From an uncultured Robinsoniella sp. (GTDB taxonomy: Bacteria; Bacillota; Clostridia; Lachnospirales; Lachnospiraceae), in contig UQGG01000015.1 of the NCBI GenBank assembly GCA_900540475.1, positions 72,892-136,891 of the forward strand: a stretch of 64,000 bases of DNA, in the 5' to 3' direction. This document shows, piece after piece, positions 26,030 to 34,453 of the stretch. The position numbers were made by a program, and so were the translations under genes. Every line of letters begins with the position of its first letter. The stretch's first letter is position 1. Under the pieces are notes generated by a model. That model saw only the letters and a list, made by a program, of their open reading frames with translations, was not told the DNA's origin and did no database searches.

Positions 26030-26812
26030 TCAGTTCTTCGCTGCTTCAAAATCTCCCACCAGTTCTTTGCAGGCATCCATAAAAATACCCACATCCACAG
26101 AATACGAGACATACCGTACACCCTGGGCGATCCATTTATTCATACCCTTTCGCGTATCCACAAATGTTCCGATCTGAATATTCCTGCGCATTCCCATATC
26201 GACAATGGCATTCATATACTCCAAAACTTTCGGGTGGTCAATCTGTCCCGGAACTCCCAGGGACTGTGAAAGGTCATAAGGACCAATAAAAATAATGTCG
26301 ATCCCTTCCACTTCCATGATCTCCTCCAGATTATGAATCGCTTCTACTCCTTCAATCTGAAGGGTAACAAGGATTTCATTGGAACTTTCAAAATATTCTT
26401 CTCTGGGCATTGCCGAATAAAGCGCTGCCCTCACAAACCTGCATACCCCCCGTTCTCCCTTGGGATAAAACCTGGCTAATTCAATTGCCTTTTTTGCCTG
26501 AAGTGCATTAGTGATCTGGGGAATCTGCACCGCTCCGGCACCAAGATCCAGTGCTTTGCCGATTGCCTGCTCCGATATCTCAGGCACTCTTACTACCGGC
26601 AGAATACCGGTTACATTACAGGCCCGGATCAGATCAGACAGATTCGAACTTGCTGCCGGACCATGTTCCATATCCAGAATGCAGAAATCAAATCCACTGT
26701 ATCCCAATATTTCAATAAAGGAAGGATCCAGCGTTTTGCAAAAGGGTCCAAGCACCGGTCCCTTTGAAATTTTATCTTTAAAATCCCGAATGACTTTAGC
26801 CGTCATTTCCAT
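26030..26812 (-). CDS. HpcH/HpaI family aldolase
   Basis: A 260-residue class II, metal-dependent 2-keto-3-deoxy acid aldolase of the HpaI/RhmA/GarL family. Visible motifs are FDFCILDMEHGP (residues ~42-53), RVPE, GAVQIPQI and DIIFIGPYDLSQSLG. These enzymes split 2-keto-3-deoxy sugar acids into pyruvate and an aldehyde. Directly downstream of dgoD, it probably cleaves 2-keto-3-deoxygalactonate without prior phosphorylation. ATG 26812 is chosen because AAAGGAAG lies eight bases upstream; the longer frame runs into the dgoD coding region. It is the last gene of the sugar-acid operon. Confidence 0.88.
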   Translation of the reverse strand: MEMTAKVIRDFKDKISKGPVLGPFCKTLDPSFIEILGYSGFDFCILDMEHGPAASSNLSDLIRACNVTGILPVVRVPEISEQAIGKALDLGAGAVQIPQITNALQAKKAIELARFYPKGERGVCRFVRAALYSAMPREEYFESSNEILVTLQIEGVEAIHNLEEIMEVEGIDIIFIGPYDLSQSLGVPGQIDHPKVLEYMNAIVDMGMRRNIQIGTFVDTRKGMNKWIAQGVRYVSYSVDVGIFMDACKELVGDFEAAKN

Positions 26813-26828
26813 CCAAAACACTTCCTTT

Positions 26829-27977
26829 CTACCATTCCGCCACGGTTCCATCGCTGTTGCGCCATACCGGATTCTTCCAGTCATGACCTGTCTCTGCCAT
26901 CTTTTCCACATACTTTTCGTTTATTTCAATTCCAAGTCCTGGTTTTGAAGGTATCTGCACTACTCCGTTCCGATACTCAAATACCTTAGGATCAGCCAGA
27001 TAATCCAACAGGTCACTGCCCTGATTGTAATGAATTCCAAGGCTCTGTTCCTGAATGAATGCGTTAGGTGTACATGCATCCATCTGCAGACAGGAAGCCA
27101 GTGCAATGGGTCCCAGGGGACAGTGGGGTGCCACTGCAACATCATAGGCTTCCGCCATCGCTGAAATCTTCCTGCATTCCAGAATACCTCCTGCATGGGA
27201 TAAATCCGGCTGAATAATATCCACAACACCCTGTTCGAAGATTTTCTTAAAATCCCACCTGGTAAATAACCGCTCTCCGGTAGCAATTGGGGATGCTGTG
27301 TATTTTGCAATTTCCCTCAGTGCCTCGTAGTTTTCACACAATACCGGTTCTTCAATGAACATGAGGTGAAACTGATTCAGTTCCTGCACCAGGATTTTCG
27401 CCATACTCTTATGTACTCTGCCATGGAAATCCACAGCAATGCCAAAGTACTTTCCGCATTGCTCACGGATTGCTGCCACACGTTCACAGACTGCATCTAC
27501 CTTTGCAAAGCTGTCGATATATGCCATTTCCTCCGTAGCATTCATTTTGATCGCCTTAAAGCCCAGATCTTCCTGCTTTTTCGCCTCAATGCCCACATCA
27601 GAGGGGCGGTCTCCGCCGATCCAGCAGTATACATCAATGTGGTCCCGGCACGTGCCTCCTAAGAATTCATATACCGGCATATTGTAATATTTTCCTTTTA
27701 TATCCCACAAAGCCTGTTCGATTCCGGATATTGCACTGGATAAAATAGGACCTCCCCGGTAGAATCCGCCCCGATAGAGCACCTGCCAGATATCTTCTAT
27801 CCGTCTTGGATCACTGCCGATTAAATAGGTTTTCATTTCTTCCACGCATGCCTTAACAGATTCCGCCCTGCCTTCGATAACCGGCTCTCCCCATCCGCAG
27901 ATTCCTTCATCCGTTTCAACCTTTAGAAAAAGCCATCTGGGCTGCACCATATATAATTTCAAATTTGTTATTTTCAT
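26829..27977 (-). CDS. dgoD: D-galactonate dehydratase
   Basis: A 382-residue enolase-superfamily enzyme, the same length as E. coli DgoD and very similar throughout: GWGEPVIEGRAESV, YRGGFYRGGPIL, VDFHGRVHKSMA, FIEEPVL, ATGERLFTRWDF, QPDLSHAGGI, APHCPLGPIALA and the C-terminal NPVWRNSDGTVAEW. Metal ligands (Asp in VDFHGR, Glu in IEEPV, Glu in TGERL) and the catalytic His in APHCPLG are present. It converts D-galactonate to 2-keto-3-deoxygalactonate. It lies between the UroD-like gene and the aldolase in the GntP operon. Confidence 0.93.
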   Translation of the reverse strand: MKITNLKLYMVQPRWLFLKVETDEGICGWGEPVIEGRAESVKACVEEMKTYLIGSDPRRIEDIWQVLYRGGFYRGGPILSSAISGIEQALWDIKGKYYNMPVYEFLGGTCRDHIDVYCWIGGDRPSDVGIEAKKQEDLGFKAIKMNATEEMAYIDSFAKVDAVCERVAAIREQCGKYFGIAVDFHGRVHKSMAKILVQELNQFHLMFIEEPVLCENYEALREIAKYTASPIATGERLFTRWDFKKIFEQGVVDIIQPDLSHAGGILECRKISAMAEAYDVAVAPHCPLGPIALASCLQMDACTPNAFIQEQSLGIHYNQGSDLLDYLADPKVFEYRNGVVQIPSKPGLGIEINEKYVEKMAETGHDWKNPVWRNSDGTVAEW

Positions 27978-28138
27978 TTCCTGTATCCTCTCTTTATAGT
28001 TCGTAATATTTAGTCATGTTCCAGAGCGTATTCTAAATTGCTCTCTGACAGCCGCGCGCCATACTTTGTATCCTAATCTGTCTGTTTTCCATGGTTCACG
28101 GAAATTCGGGTGCCAGATGAAAAGCCGGGTGCCGGATT

Positions 28139-29203
28139 TTAATAACGGTAGTTATGGGCTTCCTCCACCATCCGTTTCAGGTTTTCCATCGGTGTATTTA
28201 TTGCAGTTTCACAGCCGGTTCCCAGAATGAATCCGCCTCCCTGCGTCCCCACATCCAAGCAACTTCTGCAGAGTTCTTTTACTTTTTCCTCATTGTCCTG
28301 CAACAGCTCCACCGGATTTACATTTCCCATTAAAATCATCTTGTTGCCAATCCGCTGTTTACATTCCTGAAGATCCACTTTATAATCCACCTCATAGATA
28401 TCGGCACCTGTCGAGGCATAATCATCCAGAACCGCCGTGTTATTACCGCATATATGAAGCAGGCCAAAAGCACTATGCCGTTCAAACTCCGGTTTCATCC
28501 TGGTAAAGAATTTGTTCAGATAGGGATAGATATACTTTCGGAAAATCTGAGGTGAAACTACATCCAGCGATGCCAGCGAATCTCCCAGATGAATGATATT
28601 GGCACCCGCGTCCAGCTCTGCCGTTGTAAACCGGATCAGGGTTTCCGTACAGGTTTCCATTAATTCATAAAAGCACTTTTCCATTTCCTTTGCATCTTCA
28701 TCTTCGTCCGCATACTGCATTTCAGCCATGTCCAGCAGCAGTTCCTGTATGCCGTATATGTGGGAAACCAGGGAAAACATCCCAGTTCCGGTTCCTCTTA
28801 TGGCTACCTTGCCTCCCAGTTTGGATTTCAAATAGGCAATTGCCTCCAGATATACGGACATTCTGCCATCCCGGTATGGATCCGGTACCTTGATTTTCCC
28901 GGCTTCCAAGAGGGAGCTTATTCCATGTCTGGTTACAATCGGAAGGTCATCCCCTTCCTTTCTGGTCTCCACTCCCATACCTTCGGATATGTAATAGCCG
29001 TCGGAGTGGGTGAAAATAATATCATAGCCATACTCCTCCCAGGCTTTGTACAAAACCTCTCCCATTACCTTTCCATCCGTATAATATTTGCTCAGCGGGA
29101 CCTTACAGATCTTCGCTGCGTGATTTCCCAGAAAGGGACCTGCCGGAACCACATCCGGTTTTTCATGTTTACATACCGCCATTACTCGTTCATAAGAATT
29201 CAT
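28139..29203 (-). CDS. UroD/MtaA-family protein with full zinc ligand set
   Basis: A 354-residue member of the uroporphyrinogen decarboxylase superfamily, nearer to MtaA/CmuA-type methyltransferases than to HemE. Potential zinc ligands are His250 and Cys252 (LLHICG) and Cys331 (GTGCE followed by NTP), the set used by methylcobamide:thiol methyltransferases. ATG 29203 follows GGAGG. It lies in the GntP-dgoD-aldolase operon, where a methyl-transfer step is unexpected; no corrinoid protein gene is nearby. The substrate is unknown. The 161-base gap to dgoD shows nothing clear. Confidence 0.75.
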   Translation of the reverse strand: MNSYERVMAVCKHEKPDVVPAGPFLGNHAAKICKVPLSKYYTDGKVMGEVLYKAWEEYGYDIIFTHSDGYYISEGMGVETRKEGDDLPIVTRHGISSLLEAGKIKVPDPYRDGRMSVYLEAIAYLKSKLGGKVAIRGTGTGMFSLVSHIYGIQELLLDMAEMQYADEDEDAKEMEKCFYELMETCTETLIRFTTAELDAGANIIHLGDSLASLDVVSPQIFRKYIYPYLNKFFTRMKPEFERHSAFGLLHICGNNTAVLDDYASTGADIYEVDYKVDLQECKQRIGNKMILMGNVNPVELLQDNEEKVKELCRSCLDVGTQGGGFILGTGCETAINTPMENLKRMVEEAHNYRY

Positions 29204-29322
29204 ATGTTCCTCCAATCATTCCACAAATCATTCTGTATCTGTTTCTCATTTTTCTAATTCATACCACCGCTCTGAACCTTCAGACTGCTGAATGAATTTC
29301 CAAATACAATACATCCGGTTTC

Positions 29323-30672
29323 CTATTTTATAAATATAGACAGGATCATTACGATGATAATTCCGGTAATACCTATAATTGTTGCCATCGCGGACCAGGT
29401 CTTCAAAGTTTCTTTTTCGTTGGTACCGGAATATTTGCTGATCAGCCAGAATCCACTGTCATTAAAATGTACAAAGTTGATTGCCCCGCATCCGATTGCC
29501 ATTACAACCAGCGTTGGATTTGTGCCTGTTGCAGCGATGACCGGCGCCATAATTCCTGCTGCCGTAGTCATAGATACCGTTGCAGATCCAACGGAAATTC
29601 TCATCATCGTAGCAATTAAATATGCCATAAATATGGGACTGATGCTTGCCTGTGACATCATATCAGCCAGACTTGTTCCTATTCCACTGTCAATTAGTAC
29701 CTGTTTGAAGACGCCGCCCGCTCCCGTTACCGCAAGAATAATACCTGCCGGACCAAGTGCTTTGGAACATACTTCTTCAATAACTGATTTGGAAATCCCC
29801 CGCTGGAGTCCCAAAGTTAAAAACGAAAACAGAACAGAGATCAAAAGTGCTATTTCCGGTGCACCGATAAAGTTCAAAACAACCCTTAATGTATTTTCTT
29901 CCGGTAAAATCAAATCACAAACCGTTCTGATTACGATTAATATTAATGGAAGGGAAATATTCAATACCACGATACCGAAAGATGGAAGCTTCCGCTCGTC
30001 TTCCACAGCCACCTCCGGAACTTCCGGCGGATTGACATTTATACGCTTCGCAATAAATTTCGTATAGAAAATGCCGCCGCAGATCGCTGCCGGTATCCCC
30101 ACTACATATCCCATCATAATAACGCTTCCAAGATCCGCACCTACGATATTGGCAACCGTAACAGGTCCCGGTGTGGGCGGAATCAACGTATGTCCTACCG
30201 CTAGTCCGGCAAGCAGCGGCAGTGAGAAGAACAGCACCGACTTCTTCGTCTGCTTCGACAGTGAATAGACAACCGGAATCAGAATAATAAATGCCACATC
30301 CAGGAAAACCGGCGTTCCAACAATAATACCAACTGCCACCAGTGCCAAAGGAGCCTTGTTAATTCCAAAGGTCTTAATCAAAGTATTCGCCATTACCTTA
30401 GCGCCGCCGGATACCTCCAGCATTGCACCTAACATTGCCCCCAATGCAACGATAATCGTAATTCCGCCCAGCGTGCTTCCCATCCCCCCGGTAATGGAAG
30501 CCAGCGTATCTCCCGGAGTCATTCCGGCAGCAAATGCACTCAGTACACTCACGATCAATAAACTAACAAATGCATTAACCTTAAACTTCATCACCAATAC
30601 AATCAAAATAATAACTGCTGCCGCAACAATCCCCAACATATATACGGGATTCTGTAACAAATTCTCAAACAT
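29323..30672 (-). CDS. GntP family permease (gluconate/galactonate type)
   Basis: A 449-residue proton-coupled sugar-acid importer of the GntP family with about twelve to fourteen membrane segments. HTLIPPTPGPVTVANIVGADLG and GCGAINFVHFNDSGFWLISKY are hallmarks of this family. As the first gene of the operon with dgoD and an HpaI-type aldolase, it most likely brings in D-galactonate or a related acid. Its promoter is overlapped downstream by a 16-base palindrome that suits the divergent GntR regulator. Confidence 0.9.
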   Translation of the reverse strand: MFENLLQNPVYMLGIVAAAVIILIVLVMKFKVNAFVSLLIVSVLSAFAAGMTPGDTLASITGGMGSTLGGITIIVALGAMLGAMLEVSGGAKVMANTLIKTFGINKAPLALVAVGIIVGTPVFLDVAFIILIPVVYSLSKQTKKSVLFFSLPLLAGLAVGHTLIPPTPGPVTVANIVGADLGSVIMMGYVVGIPAAICGGIFYTKFIAKRINVNPPEVPEVAVEDERKLPSFGIVVLNISLPLILIVIRTVCDLILPEENTLRVVLNFIGAPEIALLISVLFSFLTLGLQRGISKSVIEEVCSKALGPAGIILAVTGAGGVFKQVLIDSGIGTSLADMMSQASISPIFMAYLIATMMRISVGSATVSMTTAAGIMAPVIAATGTNPTLVVMAIGCGAINFVHFNDSGFWLISKYSGTNEKETLKTWSAMATIIGITGIIIVMILSIFIK

Positions 30673-30765
30673 ACTTCTCCTCCATTCTTTTGTAAAACCC
30701 TTTTTTATTTTTCTGGAACACTATATATGGTAGTTAATACTGCCCTCCCTTCGTATACGTCATGT

Positions 30766-30820
30766 CATCAGACGTCTGATGTATTTACTATATAATATCA
30801 ACAATGAAAGAATTTGTCAA
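30766..30820 (-). promoter_or_regulatory. gntP promoter and GntR operator
   Basis: On the minus strand TTGACA (30815-30820) and TATTAT (30792-30797) are 17 bases apart. A perfect 16-base palindrome CATCAGACGTCTGATG (30766-30781) begins just after the expected transcript start. Size and symmetry fit a FadR-type dimer, probably the divergent GntR protein. Confidence 0.75.
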
Positions 30821-30859
30821 TGGATTTTTTTATGTATTTTAACTATTTAAAATAACTAA

Positions 30860-30888
30860 TTGTTGAATCAAAAAAAACATGATACAAT
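30860..30888 (+). promoter_or_regulatory. Promoter of the GntR gene
   Basis: TTGTTG (30860-30865) and TACAAT (30883-30888) are 17 bases apart, leaving a leader of about 75 bases before ATG 30972. A second weaker -10 (TATAAT near 30940) lacks a good -35. Confidence 0.5.
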
Positions 30889-30971
30889 TAATGCGATTAA
30901 GCTTTACTTTGTTTTTCATGCCCGATTTTAACAATAAAATATAATCTAATGAACCTTTGGAGAAACTATCT

Positions 30972-31685
30972 ATGTACGAATTTGAAAATATAGCCGATAA
31001 ACCTTTGGCAGAAAAAGTTTCCGATGCAATAATTGAATTAATTATAACAAATAAGATAAAAGCCGGTGAAAAGCTTCCCAATGAATTCCAGCTGGCAGAA
31101 AGTTTAAAGGTAGGCCGCAGTACTATCCGGGAAGCGGTCAAGATCCTGGTATCCAGAAATATCGTGGAAATACGGCGGGGTTCCGGAACATTTGTCTGTC
31201 AGGAACCAGGTGTAGTGGACGATCCCCTTGGCTTTACTTTCATAAAAGACAAAAAACAACTGGCGATGGATCTGATCTCTGTAAGAATGCTGATAGAACC
31301 CCAGATGGCAGCCCTCGCAGCACGCAACGCAGACGAATCTGATCTCCGTGAAATAAGTGAACTCTGTTTAAAAATAGAACAACTGATTAAAAACAATAAA
31401 GATCATACGGAAGCAGATATCGCATTTCATGCCAGCATTGCACGCGCCAGCAGAAACATTGTGCTCCAGAGCATCATCCCCATCATCGATCGCAGCGGTA
31501 TTGATTTTATAACTACTCTTACCCAGCGGATTCTAAAAGATGAGACTATCAAGACCCACAGAAAAATCGTGGATGCCATTCTGTCCCATGATGAAAAGGC
31601 TGCCTCAGAAGCTATGGTAGAGCATCTGAGTACAAATTTACATTATATGCAGTTAGAAATGGAAGGCGGCAATTCGATATTATAG
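30972..31685 (+). CDS. FadR/GntR family transcriptional regulator
   Basis: A 237-residue regulator: GntR winged helix (PLAEKVSDAIIELIITNKIKAGEKLPNEFQLAESLKVGRSTIREAVKIL) and a C-terminal FCD domain with the metal-binding Asp/His pattern (HTEADIAFHASIARAS...HRKIVDAI). FCD regulators respond to sugar acids or organic acids. Divergent from the GntP-dgoD operon, it is likely its repressor, released by galactonate or an intermediate. ATG 30972 is preferred to an upstream TTG because GGAG lies nine bases before it. Confidence 0.9.
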   Translation: MYEFENIADKPLAEKVSDAIIELIITNKIKAGEKLPNEFQLAESLKVGRSTIREAVKILVSRNIVEIRRGSGTFVCQEPGVVDDPLGFTFIKDKKQLAMDLISVRMLIEPQMAALAARNADESDLREISELCLKIEQLIKNNKDHTEADIAFHASIARASRNIVLQSIIPIIDRSGIDFITTLTQRILKDETIKTHRKIVDAILSHDEKAASEAMVEHLSTNLHYMQLEMEGGNSIL

Positions 31686-31730
31686 CTGATATCTGCAGCA
31701 TAACTTCTATTTAAATAGTATTAAAAAGAT

Positions 31731-31778
31731 AAAGCACCAGATAGCTCGATTATCTGGTGCTTTCACGATTCGTTTTTT
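31731..31778 (+). terminator. Terminator after the GntR gene
   Basis: AAAGCACCAGATA (31731-31743) pairs perfectly with TATCTGGTGCTTT (31751-31763) over a seven-base loop. A T-run follows at 31772-31778. The rest of the gap to 31873 shows nothing. Confidence 0.85.
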
Positions 31779-31872
31779 TATTGTGCTTTCATAACTTAAC
31801 TTGATGCTCAAATCTTCTTAATTCTTATACTACAAATTCAGTTTGATAACGTATTTGCCCGTTCATATCCGA

Positions 31873-33309
31873 TTAATCCTTATACCGGTATGTATAGACA
31901 AACCATGTAATCCCTGCAATTAGTAAAACAGCAGATATAAACGCCGTAAGAACGCTATATGTTTCCCAGACAAGTATCACAGACCAGTCCAAAGCAACAC
32001 CTATGATACACAGGACAATGACTGCTACCAATAGAATGGCCGTTACGATTTTTCTCTTTTTTCCCATTGCCTGCCGGTTATGGGATTTCCTTCTGTGCAG
32101 TCCCATGAAAAAAAGCAGAACCGTTGATAAGCCAAAAATAATTGTAGCAGCTGACAAGACAATATCCATTAGCTGCGTACTTCCTATTTCATATGACTGC
32201 GCCAGATTGCCGTCTAATATATCTTTGACTTTTAGTACCAGACTAATATTGGTATTGGTGCCGTTGCTCAGCAGGCATATGGCTGTTCGATCCTTTGGAA
32301 GCATGGCTGCTTCGGTTCTGAAATTGGGATTCTCCCCCTGGTGTTCGACTATTGTCTGGTCAGCGTCCACCATCCAGCCCGCTGCATAATACATATCGCT
32401 GACAGCCGGAACAGACTGATCTCCCTGATGTGATTTTTCGATAACTCCATGGAATATATCGGGAATGTCCTGCACCGTCCCCATTTGTATGCCCATCCAG
32501 CGTGACATATCTTCTGCACTGGATATGATATAGCCTGCGGGTTTGTTCCCGGCATATTCCGGCGCGTTATATGGTGTTGTCATAAAAAAAGAAGAACGAT
32601 AACCCTGCGCCAGCTGCCCGGTAGCACTGGCATCTTCCTGATAAACATACGTCTGGTCAAGACCTAACGGCTTTAATACCTGTTCCGTCATAAAATCTTC
32701 ATAGCTTTGTCCCGACACTTTTTCAATCACCAATCCCAAGACATCATAGTTAACCGTTCCATACTCATATTGTTCACCGGGAAGGAACGCCAATTCCGCA
32801 TCCGTTAGCATTTCCACTGTCTTTTGCAGCATATCCGGCGTATTGCCCCGGGGAATACTTTGGGTATGTCGGGCATTCACCAGGCCGCTGGTATGATGAA
32901 GAAAGTTATTGAGTGTAAGGCTTTGCATATCAACCGGTTTCCCCTCATATTTTAAAGTAAACCAGGGCAGGTATTTCTGTACAGTGTCGGTCATTGAAAG
33001 GCGACCTTGCTCTTCTAACAACAGGATACCCATGCCGGTAAAAGCTTTACTTACCGAAGCCAGCTCATATAACGTATTCTCACTTGCAGCCAGCCCCTTT
33101 TCCCGGTTGGCATACCCGGAAGAAAAGTAAGACACTTCATCATCCTTAAGTATTGATAAAGACATCCCCGGCACCCCGGATTTGCGGCAGGCATCATCCA
33201 GCAAGGATTGGATTGCCGCAGACTGGGGAGCTGACATGGCATAACTTTTAGTTGTGAATGAAAAGAACAATATAAATATGGTTAGTACAGAAGTAATTGT
33301 CTTTTTCAT
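31873..33309 (-). CDS. Membrane-anchored serine hydrolase (class C beta-lactamase fold)
   Basis: A 478-residue protein with a signal peptide, a beta-lactamase/esterase-type domain and three or four C-terminal membrane segments after about residue 385. The nucleophile motif SVSK is at residues 85-88; a YGTVNYD segment supplies the Tyr/Asn motif and HQG is in the place of the third box. Relatives include PBP4*/EstB-like peptidases and esterases with unknown natural substrates; antibiotic resistance should not be assumed. ATG 33309 follows AAGGAG. It lies alone between the GntR terminator and the UroD-GH51 genes. Confidence 0.85.
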   Translation of the reverse strand: MKKTITSVLTIFILFFSFTTKSYAMSAPQSAAIQSLLDDACRKSGVPGMSLSILKDDEVSYFSSGYANREKGLAASENTLYELASVSKAFTGMGILLLEEQGRLSMTDTVQKYLPWFTLKYEGKPVDMQSLTLNNFLHHTSGLVNARHTQSIPRGNTPDMLQKTVEMLTDAELAFLPGEQYEYGTVNYDVLGLVIEKVSGQSYEDFMTEQVLKPLGLDQTYVYQEDASATGQLAQGYRSSFFMTTPYNAPEYAGNKPAGYIISSAEDMSRWMGIQMGTVQDIPDIFHGVIEKSHQGDQSVPAVSDMYYAAGWMVDADQTIVEHQGENPNFRTEAAMLPKDRTAICLLSNGTNTNISLVLKVKDILDGNLAQSYEIGSTQLMDIVLSAATIIFGLSTVLLFFMGLHRRKSHNRQAMGKKRKIVTAILLVAVIVLCIIGVALDWSVILVWETYSVLTAFISAVLLIAGITWFVYTYRYKD

Positions 33310-33388
33310 CAATGCTCCTTTTTGAAAACTTATGATGATAGTTTATGGTATAAATGGGTTAGAGCATGTTTTTATTAAACTTGCTTTA

Positions 33389-34417
33389 TCAGTGTATCCC
33401 AAATTTACTCTGGTTTTGGAATACTTCTATCATGGCAGCTATGTTTTGAGGCGGTACATCAAAAGCAACCGCATGGGTCGGCGCCGCTATATAACCGCCA
33501 CCCTTTTTCATGATCTTCATAATCCGGATCGTTTCCTGCTGTACCTGCTCTTTTGTCGCCTGAACCAGTAAGTGCTGCGTTGAAATTCCACCCCAGAAAG
33601 TCAGTTTGTCCCCATATTTCTTTTTCACTTCCTCAATATCATAGATTTCCGGCTGGAAGGTCTGGTAACAGTCAAGTCCAATTTCAATCAGGTCTCCCAA
33701 TATCTCGCTGCAGTCTCCGCAGGAATGCTGAAATACATATTTTCCTTCCTTATGTACACGGTCATACATTCGCTTCATCCTGGGTTTTATAAAATGCCGC
33801 CAGTGCTCCGGTCCCATAATCATTCCCTTTTGCTGTCCCCAGTCATCTCCAAAGTAAACGCCATCTATCTCATATTCTAAAGCGATATCAATCAAATGTA
33901 GATTATACTCGCAGATGCTGTCATATAATTCTTCCAGGCTTTCCGGATCAGTCAACATGCGTATTAGTACATTTTCCATGCCCATCAGGCTCCAGGAACG
34001 TTCAAACATGGAAAATCCAAACCCAGCCATACAGAATTTATCTTCTTTTTCAGCAATTAGCTGCTCATATTCAGCCCGTAGACGCATCTCATCTATTTTA
34101 GGAAATGTATAAACGATTTCCTCATCCGGATCCGGGAATAAGGGATGATCCACCATCCCAATATCCTTATCAGCACCAGAACGGTTCCATTCCACACCGA
34201 AATCATCCACAAAGTATTCCGGCTTGTCCTCCCTCTGCGTAGGCCACCCCCAATACTGTATATAGTGCAGATGTAGCCCCCAGTCTTTTTCAAATTCACG
34301 ATTTACCAGAAAAGCTGACATATTCTGAGCTTCCTGTTCAGTAAATTCTACAAAGTACGGGACAATATCCGTTTCTCTGTGATTTAAAGCTGCTATCACA
34401 CGTTCTCTTCTAGTCAT
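33389..34417 (-). CDS. UroD-superfamily protein, incomplete zinc site
   Basis: A 342-residue uroporphyrinogen decarboxylase-like protein of the type often seen in sugar-utilisation loci. It retains HSC at residues 231-233 but the later Cys of MtaA-type methyltransferases is missing (the segment reads APTHAVAFDVP). FGDDWGQQKGMIMGPEHWRHFIKP is a shared motif with the homologue at 41632. It follows the GH51 gene by 36 bases on the same strand. ATG 34417 follows GGAGGAT. Its substrate is unknown, and haem synthesis is very unlikely from the context. Confidence 0.75.
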   Translation of the reverse strand: MTRRERVIAALNHRETDIVPYFVEFTEQEAQNMSAFLVNREFEKDWGLHLHYIQYWGWPTQREDKPEYFVDDFGVEWNRSGADKDIGMVDHPLFPDPDEEIVYTFPKIDEMRLRAEYEQLIAEKEDKFCMAGFGFSMFERSWSLMGMENVLIRMLTDPESLEELYDSICEYNLHLIDIALEYEIDGVYFGDDWGQQKGMIMGPEHWRHFIKPRMKRMYDRVHKEGKYVFQHSCGDCSEILGDLIEIGLDCYQTFQPEIYDIEEVKKKYGDKLTFWGGISTQHLLVQATKEQVQQETIRIMKIMKKGGGYIAAPTHAVAFDVPPQNIAAMIEVFQNQSKFGIH

Positions 34418-34453
34418 CTCATATCCTCCAATTTTAAAAAACACTTCCCCGTT

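Noticed and set aside
28139..29203. Haem biosynthesis uroporphyrinogen decarboxylase (HemE)
   Set aside because: It has the Cys/His set of MtaA-type methyltransferases and lies in a sugar-acid operon with no haem genes.
31873..33309. Antibiotic-resistance beta-lactamase
   Set aside because: The fold is shared by peptidases and esterases, and C-terminal membrane segments and context do not suggest drug resistance.
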